A DNA stretch of 64,000 nt, from contig NZ_AYJW01000013.1 in assembly GCF_000497205.1 (NCBI RefSeq), forward strand, positions 1 through 64,000. The letters run 5' to 3'. Position 1 is the stretch's first letter, and every line of letters begins with the position of its first letter. The translations under genes were made by a program, and so were the position numbers. The stretch is from Saccharopolyspora rectivirgula DSM 43747 (GTDB taxonomy: Bacteria > Actinomycetota > Actinomycetes > Mycobacteriales > Pseudonocardiaceae). This document shows positions 39,942-48,756 of the stretch, piece after piece. The notes below the pieces were generated by a model, which searched no databases, was not told the origin of the DNA, and saw only the letters and a list, made by a program, of their open reading frames with translations.

Positions 39942-40958
39942 TCACGCCTGGTCAGCGATCTTCACCAGCATCTTCCCGGTGTTCTCGCCGCGCAGCATGC
40001 CCAGGAACGCCTGCGGGGCGTTCGCCAGGCCGTCGACGACCGTCTCGCGGTACTTGATCTTGCCTTCCCGCAGGTAGCCGCCGACCTCGGCGAAGAACTT
40101 CTCCTTGGATTCCGCGTGGTCGCTCACGATGAACCCCTGCAGCCGCAGCCGCTTGGTGACGATCATGAACATGTTCCGGGGGCCGGGCTCCGGCTCGGCG
40201 TTGTTGTACTGGGAGACCATGCCGCACTCGGCGATGCGCCCGAAGTCGTTCATCGAGCTGATCGCGGCTTCCAGGTGATCGCCGCCGACGTTGTCGAAGT
40301 AGACGTCGATCCCGTTCGGAGCAGCTTCCTTCAGCTGCTGGTGGACCGGCGCTTCCCGGTAGTTGAAGGCGGCGTCGAAACCGACTTCCTCGGTGAGGTA
40401 CCGGACCTTCTCAGCGGATCCGGCGCTACCGATGACCCGGCTGGCACCGCGCAGCTTGGCGAGCTGGCCGGCCAGGGAACCGACCGCGCCGGCGGCACCG
40501 GAGATGAAAACGGTGTCGCCTTCCTTCTGCTGGGCGACGTCCACCAGGCCCACGTAGGCCGTCATGCCCGGCATGCCGAGCACGTACAGGTAGGCGTTCA
40601 GCGGGGCCAGTTCGGGATCCACCTTGCTCGCCGCCTTCGGGTCGAGCACCGCGTAGTCGCGCCACCCGGCCCCGTGCAGGACGTAGTCGCCGGCTTTGAA
40701 CTCCGGGGTGCGCGACTCGACGACCTGGCCGACCGCCCCGCCGTCCAGCGGCTTGCCGAGCTCGAACGGGGGCACGTACGACTTGCCCTCGTTCATCCGC
40801 CCGCGCATGTAGGGGTCGACGCTCATGACCAGGTTGCGAACCAGCAGTTGCCCTTCGGCCGGCTCCGGCACCGGGACCTCGGCAACCTCGAAGTTGTCCA
40901 GCTCGGGCCACCCCTTCGGGCGGGAGGCGAGCCTGATCTCCAAACCGCTCTCGGCCAT
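39942..40958 (-). CDS. NADP-dependent medium-chain oxidoreductase (CurA/leukotriene B4 dehydrogenase type)
   Basis: The 338-residue zinc-independent reductase has SVDPYMRGRM, the nucleotide motif SGAAGAVGSLAGQLAKL, and VYFDNVGG. Such enzymes reduce enone double bonds (prostaglandin-reductase-like). ATG 40958 has AAAGGA 6 nt upstream. It is divergent from a TetR gene, with clear palindromes between them, so that regulator probably controls it. Confidence 0.9.
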   Translation of the reverse strand: MAESGLEIRLASRPKGWPELDNFEVAEVPVPEPAEGQLLVRNLVMSVDPYMRGRMNEGKSYVPPFELGKPLDGGAVGQVVESRTPEFKAGDYVLHGAGWRDYAVLDPKAASKVDPELAPLNAYLYVLGMPGMTAYVGLVDVAQQKEGDTVFISGAAGAVGSLAGQLAKLRGASRVIGSAGSAEKVRYLTEEVGFDAAFNYREAPVHQQLKEAAPNGIDVYFDNVGGDHLEAAISSMNDFGRIAECGMVSQYNNAEPEPGPRNMFMIVTKRLRLQGFIVSDHAESKEKFFAEVGGYLREGKIKYRETVVDGLANAPQAFLGMLRGENTGKMLVKIADQA

Positions 40959-41009
40959 GTGCATTCCTTTCCGAACCGGGTGGTCCACCACCCGACCACG
41001 ATGAAATAT

Positions 41010-41030
41010 GTCAGTCACTGACAGTTGTCA
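41010..41030. promoter_or_regulatory. overlapping palindromes in the divergent reductase/TetR promoter
   Basis: GTCAGTCACTGAC (41010-41022) is a perfect 6-bp inverted repeat around one base. It overlaps TGACAGTTGTCA (41019-41030), a second inverted repeat of TGACA/TGTCA. The TGTCA unit recurs at 41036-41040. This is a likely operator of the adjacent TetR protein. Confidence 0.6.
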
Positions 41031-41069
41031 CTGTATGTCATTTGCTTCGACTGGTGCACAATGGTGCTC

Positions 41070-41714
41070 ATGCCCGTCCAGACCGACCAAGGCAGCCTCC
41101 GCGCCCGCAAGAAACAACGCACCAGAGCCGCCCTGGTCGAAGCTGGCCTGGACCTGTTCCTGGACAAGGGCTACGACTCCACCACCATCGACGAAATCGC
41201 CGCCCAAGTAGAGGTATCCCCGCGCACCTTCTTCCGCTACTTCGCCAGCAAGGAAGACGTGGCCCTGGCCAAGGGCGCCGAGCTCGACGACCTCGTGGTC
41301 CAGGCGTTGATCGAGCGCCCGCAGGATGAACCACCGCTCCCGGCGCTGCGCAACGCCGTGCTGGACATGGTGCGCCGAGCCGCCGAGAGCGACGGAGTCA
41401 CCCGATTCCTGCACGTCCAGCACCTGATCACCAAAACGCCCGCGCTGATGGCCGGCAACCTGCGCCGATCAGCCGACACCGAGAAGCGCCTCACCGACGA
41501 GATCGCCCGCCGCGAGGGCATCGATCCCGAACGGGACATGCGTCCCCGCGTTCTGGTCGGGGTCGTGTACACCGGCCTGCGGATCGGCCTGGAAGTCACC
41601 TGCGCCGACCCGCAGCGGGACGTCAACCGCATGATCACCGCGGTGCAGCGGGCCATCGACCTGGCCACCGGCGGCATCCCGGAGCAGTGGAGGAAGCGCG
41701 GCGGAAGCTGCTAG
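41070..41714 (+). CDS. TetR/AcrR-family regulator of the divergent reductase
   Basis: The 214-residue protein has an N-terminal helix-turn-helix (about residues 30-65: IDEIAAQVEVSPRTFFRYFASKEDVAL). The start is uncertain: ATG 41070 gives a typical N-terminus MPVQTDQGSLRARKKQ, ATG 41061 adds three residues, and neither has a clear ribosome-binding site, which could mean a leaderless transcript. It probably represses the divergent NADP-dependent reductase gene. Confidence 0.88.
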   Translation: MPVQTDQGSLRARKKQRTRAALVEAGLDLFLDKGYDSTTIDEIAAQVEVSPRTFFRYFASKEDVALAKGAELDDLVVQALIERPQDEPPLPALRNAVLDMVRRAAESDGVTRFLHVQHLITKTPALMAGNLRRSADTEKRLTDEIARREGIDPERDMRPRVLVGVVYTGLRIGLEVTCADPQRDVNRMITAVQRAIDLATGGIPEQWRKRGGSC

Positions 41715-41769
41715 CGCAGCCGATCGTCTAGCATGAGCGCGCCACGACCGGACGAAGAACGAGGCCGCA

Positions 41770-42729
41770 GTGACCCAACGGGTGCTCTCCATCGACGACA
41801 TTCGCGCCGCCGCCGACCGCTTGAGCGGGGTGGCCCACCGCACCCCGGTGCTGACTTCCCGCACCCTGGACCGGATGGCCGGGTGCCAGGTGCTGCTCAA
41901 GTGCGAGAACTTCCAACGGGTGGGGGCGTTCAAGTTCCGCGGCGCCTACAACGCGATCGTGCAGCTGCCGCCCGACCAGCTCAACCGCGGAGTGGTGGCC
42001 TACTCCTCCGGGAACCACGCGCAAGCGGTCGCCCTCGCCGCCCGGACGCTGGGGACCAGCGCGGTGATCGTCATGCCCGAGGACACCCCGGTCGCCAAGC
42101 GGGAAGCGACCGCGGGGTACGGGGCGGAGGTCGTCACCTACGACCGCTACACCGAGGACCGGGAAGCCATCGGAAAGGAAATCGCCACCCAACGGGGGAT
42201 GGCGCTGATCCCGCCCTACGACCACCCCCAGGTGATGGCCGGCCAGGGGACCGCTGCCCTGGAACTGCTGGAGCAGGTCGACCAGCTGGACACCTTGGTC
42301 GTGCCGGTCAGCGGAGGCGGACTGCTCGCCGGCTGCTCCACCGTCGTGGCCGCGCTCAGCCCCACCACCCGGGTGATCGGCGTGGAGCCGGAAGCAGCCG
42401 ACGACACCCGGAGGTCGTTCGCCGCCGGCGAACGGGTGCGGATCCCGACCGCCCGGACCATAGCCGACGGGCTCACCGCCCCCGTTCCCGGTGAGCTGAC
42501 CTTTGCGATCAACCGGGAGCAGGTCGACGAGATCGTCACCGTCTCCGACGACGAGATCCGCTCGGCGATGCGGTTGGCCTTCGAGCGGCTGAAGATCGTC
42601 GTCGAACCCAGCGGCGCGGCCGGCCTTGCCGCCGTCCTGACCGGCCGGGCCGGCGCCGGCCGCACCGGAGTGGTCATCTCCGGCGGGAACGTCGGGCTCG
42701 ACCAACTGGCCGCTCTCTGCGGGAACTGA
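41770..42729 (+). CDS. threonine/serine dehydratase (PLP, catabolic type)
   Basis: The 319-residue enzyme is a fold-type II PLP protein. The PLP Lys is Lys55 in GAFKFRGAYNA, followed by SSGNHAQAVALAA and the phosphate loop SGGGLLAGC. It deaminates threonine to 2-oxobutyrate or serine to pyruvate, or racemises serine. There is no C-terminal ACT domain, so it is the short catabolic form rather than biosynthetic IlvA. GTG 41770 is the start. Confidence 0.9.
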   Translation: MTQRVLSIDDIRAAADRLSGVAHRTPVLTSRTLDRMAGCQVLLKCENFQRVGAFKFRGAYNAIVQLPPDQLNRGVVAYSSGNHAQAVALAARTLGTSAVIVMPEDTPVAKREATAGYGAEVVTYDRYTEDREAIGKEIATQRGMALIPPYDHPQVMAGQGTAALELLEQVDQLDTLVVPVSGGGLLAGCSTVVAALSPTTRVIGVEPEAADDTRRSFAAGERVRIPTARTIADGLTAPVPGELTFAINREQVDEIVTVSDDEIRSAMRLAFERLKIVVEPSGAAGLAAVLTGRAGAGRTGVVISGGNVGLDQLAALCGN

Positions 42730-42744
42730 CCGACCCACCGGTGC

Positions 42745-44130
42745 TCACGGCTGCGGCCACGGCCGCTGCGCAAGCCGCAACCGTTCGTAGGCGCCAGCGA
42801 CCCGCAGCACTCCGAGGTCGTCGAACCGCTTGCCGGCTATCTGCAGCCCGATCGGCAACCCGTCGGGAGTCCAGCCGCAGTTGATCGAGAGCGCCGGCTG
42901 GCCCGACATGTTGTACGGCAGGGTGAAGGCGATGTGCTCCAGCGGCCGCAGCGGGTCCTCCGTGGGGTAGGCGAGCTCGGCCCGGAACGCGGGGATGGGA
43001 GCCGTCGGCGAGAGGACGTAGTCGATGTCCCGGACAGCGGCGACAGCCGCTTTGGCTATCGCGTCCATCTGGCTGAACCCCGTGTAGAGCTCGGCAGCGC
43101 TGATGTCGCGCGCGCTGCTGGCCCACTCGGCGATCTCGGGCAGCACCTTGCTCCGGCGCTGCGGCGGGAGCGCGGAGATCTCGGTCCAGAACCGGAAGCG
43201 CCAGAACCGGTCCAGCCCGTCCAACATGTCCCGGGTGAGGAAAGGAGGAATCGGTTCGACCACCGCCCCCGCGGCCTCCAGCGTTCTCGCGGCAGCGCTG
43301 ACCGCCGCGCTGACCGTCTCGTCCACCGGCAGCCCCACCTGCTGGTCCAGCAGCAGGCCGAACCGCTTCCCGCGCAGTTGCCCGTCCAGGTCGAGCCACT
43401 CGGATTCGATCGCCGGCAGAGCGGTGTGGTCCCGGTCGTCCGGCACGCTCACCACGGAGGTGAGCAGCGCCGCATCGGCGACGGCGCGGGTCAGCGGGCC
43501 GAGGGTGCGCCCGTAGTACGGCGGATCCACCGGGATTCGGCCATAGCTGGGTTTGAACCCGACAACACCGCACCACCCGGCCGGCAGGCGGATTGATCCC
43601 CCGATGTCACTGCCCAAGTGCAGCGGCCCGTACCCGGCCGCGGCGGCCGCTCCCGCTCCGGAACTGGATCCGCCCGGGGTTCGGGTCAAGTCCCAGGGGT
43701 TGCGGGTGAGCGGGTGGAAGCTGGACACCCCGGAGGAGAGCATCCCGTAGTCGGGCATGGTCGTCTTGGCGAAGATCACCGCCCCGCTCTCCCGCAACCG
43801 GGCTGCTGCCGGAGCGTCCTGCTCGGCGGGCACCAGCTCGCTGGCCGCGGTGCCCAGCGGCACCGGCACTCCCCGGGTCGCGATGTTCTCCTTGAGAGTC
43901 ACCGGAACACCGTCCAGGGGACCGGCCGGGGTGCCGTTCCGCCAGCGCTGCGCCGAGTCCCGCGCTGCTGTTCGAGCTGCCTCGGGGTCCAACGCGTACG
44001 TCGCGCACAGCTTCGGCTCGCACGACTCGACCCGTTCCAGAACCGAATCCAGCACTTCCACCGGGGAGAACTCCCCCGCCCGGTACCCGGCCACCAAATC
44101 GGTGGCGGTGCGGTCGGCAAGTTCGCTCAT
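42745..44130 (-). CDS. amidase-signature family hydrolase
   Basis: The 461-residue enzyme has the Ser-cisSer-Lys triad: Lys80 (TLKENIAT), cis-Ser155 (PGGSSSGAGA) and nucleophile Ser179 (SDIGGSIRLPAGWCG). The spacing 80/155/179 is the same as in classic amidases. It has no GatB partner nearby, so it is a stand-alone amide hydrolase rather than a GatA subunit. GGAGGG precedes ATG 44130. Confidence 0.9.
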   Translation of the reverse strand: MSELADRTATDLVAGYRAGEFSPVEVLDSVLERVESCEPKLCATYALDPEAARTAARDSAQRWRNGTPAGPLDGVPVTLKENIATRGVPVPLGTAASELVPAEQDAPAAARLRESGAVIFAKTTMPDYGMLSSGVSSFHPLTRNPWDLTRTPGGSSSGAGAAAAAGYGPLHLGSDIGGSIRLPAGWCGVVGFKPSYGRIPVDPPYYGRTLGPLTRAVADAALLTSVVSVPDDRDHTALPAIESEWLDLDGQLRGKRFGLLLDQQVGLPVDETVSAAVSAAARTLEAAGAVVEPIPPFLTRDMLDGLDRFWRFRFWTEISALPPQRRSKVLPEIAEWASSARDISAAELYTGFSQMDAIAKAAVAAVRDIDYVLSPTAPIPAFRAELAYPTEDPLRPLEHIAFTLPYNMSGQPALSINCGWTPDGLPIGLQIAGKRFDDLGVLRVAGAYERLRLAQRPWPQP

Positions 44131-44303
44131 ACCGCTTCCCTCCAGCCGTTGCGGAGAGAGTCTGCCCCACCCCGACCGGCTGGCGGAAGCAACAACCTGT
44201 CGGCCGAAGCAGCTGATCGCGGTCAGCTCGTCCATTGACAGCGCGCGGCGCGGTGGTCTCGCGGCGCCGTTCGGCCGAGCTGCTCACCGGCAGCAGCGGC
44301 AGT

Positions 44304-45386
44304 TCAGACCACCGTCGCACCGAAAACCGTGCCCAACAGGTAGGTGGCCAGCGCCGCACCATAACCTATGCCCAGCTGCCGGAGGGCTCGCGCCAGCGGT
44401 GGCGCTCCGGAGAGCACCCCGACGGTGGCGCCGGTCAACAGCAGCGCTGCTCCCACGATCACCGCGGCCGCGACGACCGCGGTCACCCCGGTGAGCCCGA
44501 CGGCGAACGGAAGCACCGGCATGGCCGCACCGCACGCGAAGAACAGGAAGCTCGACACCGCAGCCCGCATCCCGGTTCCGACGACCTCGTGCTGATTGTT
44601 CTCCGGCGCCGGCTGAGCGGTCGGCTGCGGGTTGGCGAGCACCGCGGCGGCTCGTTCCCTCGCCTGTTCCGGGGACATTCCCCGTGCCCGGTAGACCAGG
44701 GCCAGTTCGTTGGTGTCCACGTCCAGCTGCGGCACCACGCTGCTGGCGTCCGCGCGTGGCGTGGACGCGTCGAGCAGCTCCCGCTGGGACCGGACGGAGA
44801 TGTACTCCCCCGCCCCCATCGACAACGCTCCGGAGAGCAACCCCGCCAGTCCGGTGAGCAGCACGGTCGAGGAAGACAGACCGCCAGCTGCCACCCCGAG
44901 CACGAGCGCGAGGTTGCTCACCAGGCCGTCGTTGATGCCGAACACCGCGGCCCGGAAGGAGCCGGAGACGCGCGCCCGCCCCCGGGCCGCCAGCGCTCGC
45001 ACGACCTCTTCGTGGATCTGCTCGTCGGCGGCCATCGCCGGGGTGGCATCGGTGTCCGCGCCGTAGGGGGAGCGGCTTTCCGCTCGCTGCGCCAGTGCGA
45101 GGACGAACACCGAGCCGAAGCGGCGGGCGAGGAACGACAGGACCCGCATCCTCGGCCGCCCTCTGCGGTGGGGTCCCGCCTGGTCCCCGAGCAAGCTCTC
45201 CCAGTGCGCGGCGTGCCGTTCCTCCGCTTCGGCCAGCCCGAGCAGGATCTCGCGCTCCTCCCCGGAACGCTTGGCGGCCAGTTCCCGGTAGACCCTCGCT
45301 TCCTCCCGCTCGTCCGCGAGCCTGCGCCGCCACTTGCGCACTGCTCGAGCAGACCGGCGCTCCGACTTCTGACTGCCGTTGCTCAC
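44304..45386 (-). CDS. rubrerythrin-VIT1/CCC1 fusion, iron/manganese exporter (MbfA-like)
   Basis: The 360-residue protein has an N-terminal ferritin-like helical domain (about residues 15-130) with EREEARVYRELA and EAEERHAAHWE, which give Glu/His ligands of a diiron site. It is followed by a VIT1/CCC1 membrane domain (about 140-360: FGINDGLVSNLALVLGVA, GALSMGAGEYISVRSQRE). Membrane-bound ferritins of this type export iron or manganese and protect against oxidative stress. Confidence 0.88.
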   Translation of the reverse strand: MSNGSQKSERRSARAVRKWRRRLADEREEARVYRELAAKRSGEEREILLGLAEAEERHAAHWESLLGDQAGPHRRGRPRMRVLSFLARRFGSVFVLALAQRAESRSPYGADTDATPAMAADEQIHEEVVRALAARGRARVSGSFRAAVFGINDGLVSNLALVLGVAAGGLSSSTVLLTGLAGLLSGALSMGAGEYISVRSQRELLDASTPRADASSVVPQLDVDTNELALVYRARGMSPEQARERAAAVLANPQPTAQPAPENNQHEVVGTGMRAAVSSFLFFACGAAMPVLPFAVGLTGVTAVVAAAVIVGAALLLTGATVGVLSGAPPLARALRQLGIGYGAALATYLLGTVFGATVV

Positions 45387-45452
45387 AGCCCCAAGCTTTC
45401 CAGCCGATCAGATCGGGTACCAGTTGCCGCCCGGCGGCCAGCACCGGCGCCC

Positions 45453-46484
45453 TCACGTGATCGGGAAGCGCAGCAGAGCTCCCACACCGTCGGTGAGCTC
45501 GGTGCCGCTCGGCACCAGGGTGACCTCCGCGTCGGTGTCGGCGCAGGCCTTCAACAGCTGGGACTCGGTGCTGGCGGGAGCGTCCTCTTCCAGCAGCAGC
45601 GTCTCGACCGCACCGCGTTCGGCGGCGTGCCGCACCGACTGGCTCCCGGTCACCGCCAGGCCGTGGGCCAGTCCGCTCTTGAACTTGTCGACCGCTTGCT
45701 CGGCTCGCGCGGCGCTCTTCTCCTCCGCTATCTGCAGCAGCTGCTCGGTCAGGGAGTCGTCGGAGGCGTTGCTGTCCCGACCTCCGCGCTCGGTTTCGAC
45801 GGTGATGTCGGCGAGTTCCAGCGGCAGCTGACCGCGCACGGCCGATCTGGCTTGCACCTCGCCGGCCAGCACGATCACGTCGGGGTGGAAGCGGTCAACG
45901 GCCTCGCTCACGTGCTGCACGACGTCCTTGGCGTTGCGGAGCACCGCTTCGTCGGCACGGCGTTGGATCTGCTTGTGGGACAGGGCCTGCCCGCGCGGTT
46001 TGTGCACGCCCTCGACCGCGCTCCCGTGCACGTCACCGGCAGCCACCTTGCGCGGTTCGTGCTGCTGCAGAACGATCTCCTGGCGCACGGTGGCCCCCTC
46101 CTGGCTGGCCACCACGACCAGCTCGCGGATCTCCCTGGCCCGTTCCCGGGCGTGCGGACCGAGTTCGGGGAGCGCGGTGTAGTGCACGCTGTCCCCGGCG
46201 CCTTGCGCCGCGTCGAAGGGTTCGTTGAGCAGCACTCCGCTGCTGTTGGCCACCAGCACTCGACCGTTGCCCTGCTCCTCGCCCGCTGTCGCCTGCCCGA
46301 GCTCGTTCTCGATCGCCTGGACGATGTCCTCCGGGGCCCCGTCGGACAGCAACTGCTCCCGAAGCGCCTGCCAGCGCAGCCTCGTCTGGGTCCCGGCGTC
46401 CTCCGAGGGAGAGCGTCCTTCGAGGTAGACCGTGGCAAATGGACCTTCCTGGTCGTAGACGTGGCGCAGCAGCGAAAGTTCCAT
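45453..46484 (-). CDS. Rv2629-like protein (baeRF2, bacterial eRF1-like domain)
   Basis: The 343-residue protein matches the Rv2629/baeRF2 family, whose domain is related to eRF1 domain 2. Visible features include LLRHVYDQEGPFATVYLEG at the N-terminus, the middle DVIVLAGEVQARSAVRG and the C-terminal VGALLRFPIT. Rv2629 is a hypoxia/stress-induced protein in mycobacteria with a proposed ribosome-related role. GGAGGAGCT precedes ATG 46484. Confidence 0.82.
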   Translation of the reverse strand: MELSLLRHVYDQEGPFATVYLEGRSPSEDAGTQTRLRWQALREQLLSDGAPEDIVQAIENELGQATAGEEQGNGRVLVANSSGVLLNEPFDAAQGAGDSVHYTALPELGPHARERAREIRELVVVASQEGATVRQEIVLQQHEPRKVAAGDVHGSAVEGVHKPRGQALSHKQIQRRADEAVLRNAKDVVQHVSEAVDRFHPDVIVLAGEVQARSAVRGQLPLELADITVETERGGRDSNASDDSLTEQLLQIAEEKSAARAEQAVDKFKSGLAHGLAVTGSQSVRHAAERGAVETLLLEEDAPASTESQLLKACADTDAEVTLVPSGTELTDGVGALLRFPIT

Positions 46485-46548
46485 AGCTCCTCCTACCTCG
46501 ATTCCCTTGCTCCGCTGGCCCCGGACGGCTGTCGCGAGCAGTGCGCTG

Positions 46549-47103
46549 TCACGCCGGCTGATGCTGGGACATCTCGGCGACGAGCTTGCTGCAGAAAGCC
46601 GGCAGGTCCTCGGGACCGCGACTGGTGATCAGTCCGCGGTCCACCACGACTTCCTGATCCGCCCAGATGGCACCGGCGTTGCGGAGATCCGTGACCAGAC
46701 TCGGGTACGACGTCACCGTTCGACCGCTGACCACGTCGGCTTCCACCAGGAGCCACGGGGCATGGCATATCGCGGCAACGGGTTTGCGCTGTTGGAAGAA
46801 GTCCCGCACGAATTGGACCGCTTCGGGAACCTGGCGCAGGTGGTCGGGGTTGACCACACCTCCGGGCAGGACCAAGGCGTCGTAGTCGGCGGCCCGCGTT
46901 GGCGGGACTGTTTTGTCCACATCGAAGTTGTCCGCTTTGTCCAAGCGGTGGAACGCTTGGACGGTCCCGGGCCGGATCGACACCAGCTCCGACCAGCCAC
47001 CGGAGTTCTTGACCGCCTTCCACGGGTCGGTCAACTCCACCTGTTCCACTCCCTCGGGCGCTACCAGGAATGCGACCTTGCGGCCCTGCATGTCTTCGGT
47101 CAT
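46549..47103 (-). CDS. DJ-1/PfpI-family protein (YhbO/general stress protein 18 type)
   Basis: The 184-residue protein has the DJ-1/PfpI nucleophile elbow with Cys113 in AAICHAPWLL and an acidic partner near residue 17. Members act as glyoxalase III, deglycase or protease-like stress proteins; the activity is debated. ATG 47103 was chosen because MTEDMQGRKVAFLVAPEG fits the family; an upstream ATG would add an unrelated tail. It is divergent from gnd. Confidence 0.87.
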   Translation of the reverse strand: MTEDMQGRKVAFLVAPEGVEQVELTDPWKAVKNSGGWSELVSIRPGTVQAFHRLDKADNFDVDKTVPPTRAADYDALVLPGGVVNPDHLRQVPEAVQFVRDFFQQRKPVAAICHAPWLLVEADVVSGRTVTSYPSLVTDLRNAGAIWADQEVVVDRGLITSRGPEDLPAFCSKLVAEMSQHQPA

Positions 47104-47301
47104 CGCCCGCCCCTTCGCTTGGGAACTCAACACGGAGCGTGCCCGCAACACCAAGAGCACAAACATGCCGTTCGTTCGGCTGATGGACGTTCCGCTCACC
47201 TGTGCGACCGAAGTGCATCCGGTACGGCAGGTGGCGAGTATGGAGAGGTGCGGACAGCGAGTCCGTCAGCGCACCACCGCAGCAGAACGAGGGATCAGCA
47301 G

Positions 47302-48738
47302 ATGGCCACCGCCCAGATCGGAGTTACCGGACTAGCAGTCATGGGCAGCAACCTCGCCCGGAACTTCGCCCGCAACGGTTACTCGGTTGCGGTGCACAAC
47401 CGGACACCCGCCAAAACCCGCGCCTTCCGGGAGGAGTTCGAGGCCGAGGGGGAGTTCGTCTTCGCCGAGACCCCCGAGGAGTTCGTCGCTTCCCTGGAAA
47501 GACCGCGGCGGCTGGTCATGATGGTCAAAGCGGGCGATCCGACCGATGCGGTCATCGAGCAGTTCGCGCCGCTGCTGGAACCGGGTGACATGCTCATCGA
47601 CGGTGGGAACGCGCACTTCGCCGACACCCGGCGCCGGGAGGAGCAGTTGCGCCAACAGGGGATCCACTACGTCGGGACCGGGATCTCCGGTGGTGAGGAA
47701 GGTGCGCTGCACGGGCCGAGCATCATGCCGGGCGGTTCATCGGAGGCCTATGCCGCGCTCGGTCCGATGTTGGAGAAGATCGCGGCCAAGGCGCCCGACG
47801 GCGCCCCCTGCGTCACCCACGTCGGCCCGGACGGCGCCGGCCACTTCGTGAAGATGGTGCACAACGGGATCGAATACGCCGACATGCAGCTGATCGGGGA
47901 GGCCTACCAGCTGCTGCGCGAGGTCGCCGGGTACTCCCCCGCTGAGATCGCCGAGATCTTCCGCACCTGGAACACCGGACGCTTGGACTCCTACCTCATC
48001 GAGATCACCGCCGAGGTGCTGGCGCACACCGACGCCCACAGCGGTCGACCGTTCGTGGACGTCGTGCTGGACCAGGCCGAGCAGAAGGGGACCGGCCGGT
48101 GGACCGTGCAGCTGGCGCTGGACCTCGGAGTTCCGGTCCCGGGCATCGCCGAAGCGGTGTTCGCCCGCTCCCTGTCCGGTCACTCCCGGCTGCGGGAATC
48201 GGCCCGGGAACTGGCCGGTCCTCGGAGTCGGCCGCTGGACAGCGCCGCCGCGCAGTCCTTCGCCGATCAGGTCGAACAGGCGCTCTACGCCTCCAAAGTG
48301 GTTTCCTACACGCAGGGCTTCCACGAGATCGCCGCGGGAAGTGCGGAATACGAGTGGAACATCGACCTGGCCGCGGTGGCCGCCATCTGGCGCGGCGGTT
48401 GCATCATCCGCGCGGCCTTCCTCGACCGGATTCGGGAGGCCTACACGGCTCGTCCCGAACTGCCGAGCCTGCTGGCCGATTCCACTTTCGCCCAGGAGCT
48501 GGCCGCGGCCCAGGACGACTGGCGGGCGGTGGTCACCAGCGCGATCCAGCACGGTGTTCCCGCCCCCGGGTTCGCCACCGCGCTGGCCTACTACGACTCG
48601 CTGCGAGCCGATCGCCTCCCCGCGGCACTGATCCAAGGGCAGCGGGACTACTTCGGAGCCCACACCTACCGGCGCACCGACCAAGAAGGGGTCTTCCACA
48701 CGCTGTGGGCGGGCGACCGGTCGGAGGTGCGGGCTTGA
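47302..48738 (+). CDS. gnd: 6-phosphogluconate dehydrogenase, decarboxylating
   Basis: The 478-residue enzyme makes ribulose 5-phosphate and NADPH in the pentose phosphate pathway. Visible features include GVTGLAVMGSNLARNFARNG (NADP site), HNRT, GISGGEEGA, the catalytic Lys in HFVKMVHNGIEYADMQL and a C-terminal RRDYFGAHTYRR-type tail (RDYFGAHTYRRTD). GAGGG precedes ATG 47302. Full length. Confidence 0.96.
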   Translation: MATAQIGVTGLAVMGSNLARNFARNGYSVAVHNRTPAKTRAFREEFEAEGEFVFAETPEEFVASLERPRRLVMMVKAGDPTDAVIEQFAPLLEPGDMLIDGGNAHFADTRRREEQLRQQGIHYVGTGISGGEEGALHGPSIMPGGSSEAYAALGPMLEKIAAKAPDGAPCVTHVGPDGAGHFVKMVHNGIEYADMQLIGEAYQLLREVAGYSPAEIAEIFRTWNTGRLDSYLIEITAEVLAHTDAHSGRPFVDVVLDQAEQKGTGRWTVQLALDLGVPVPGIAEAVFARSLSGHSRLRESARELAGPRSRPLDSAAAQSFADQVEQALYASKVVSYTQGFHEIAAGSAEYEWNIDLAAVAAIWRGGCIIRAAFLDRIREAYTARPELPSLLADSTFAQELAAAQDDWRAVVTSAIQHGVPAPGFATALAYYDSLRADRLPAALIQGQRDYFGAHTYRRTDQEGVFHTLWAGDRSEVRA

Positions 48739-48740
48739 CC

Positions 48741-48756
48741 CCACCGGACCCGGTGG
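48741..48756. terminator. bidirectional hairpin between gnd and the enoyl-CoA hydratase gene
   Basis: CCACCG (48741-48746) and CGGTGG (48751-48756) form a 6-bp stem with a GACC loop, fitted exactly between the stop codons of the two convergent genes. Confidence 0.5.

Noticed and set aside
42745-44130. GatA subunit of the tRNA amidotransferase
   Set aside because: The amidase signature fits, but no gatB or gatC gene is nearby and the length and substrate-pocket region match stand-alone amidases.
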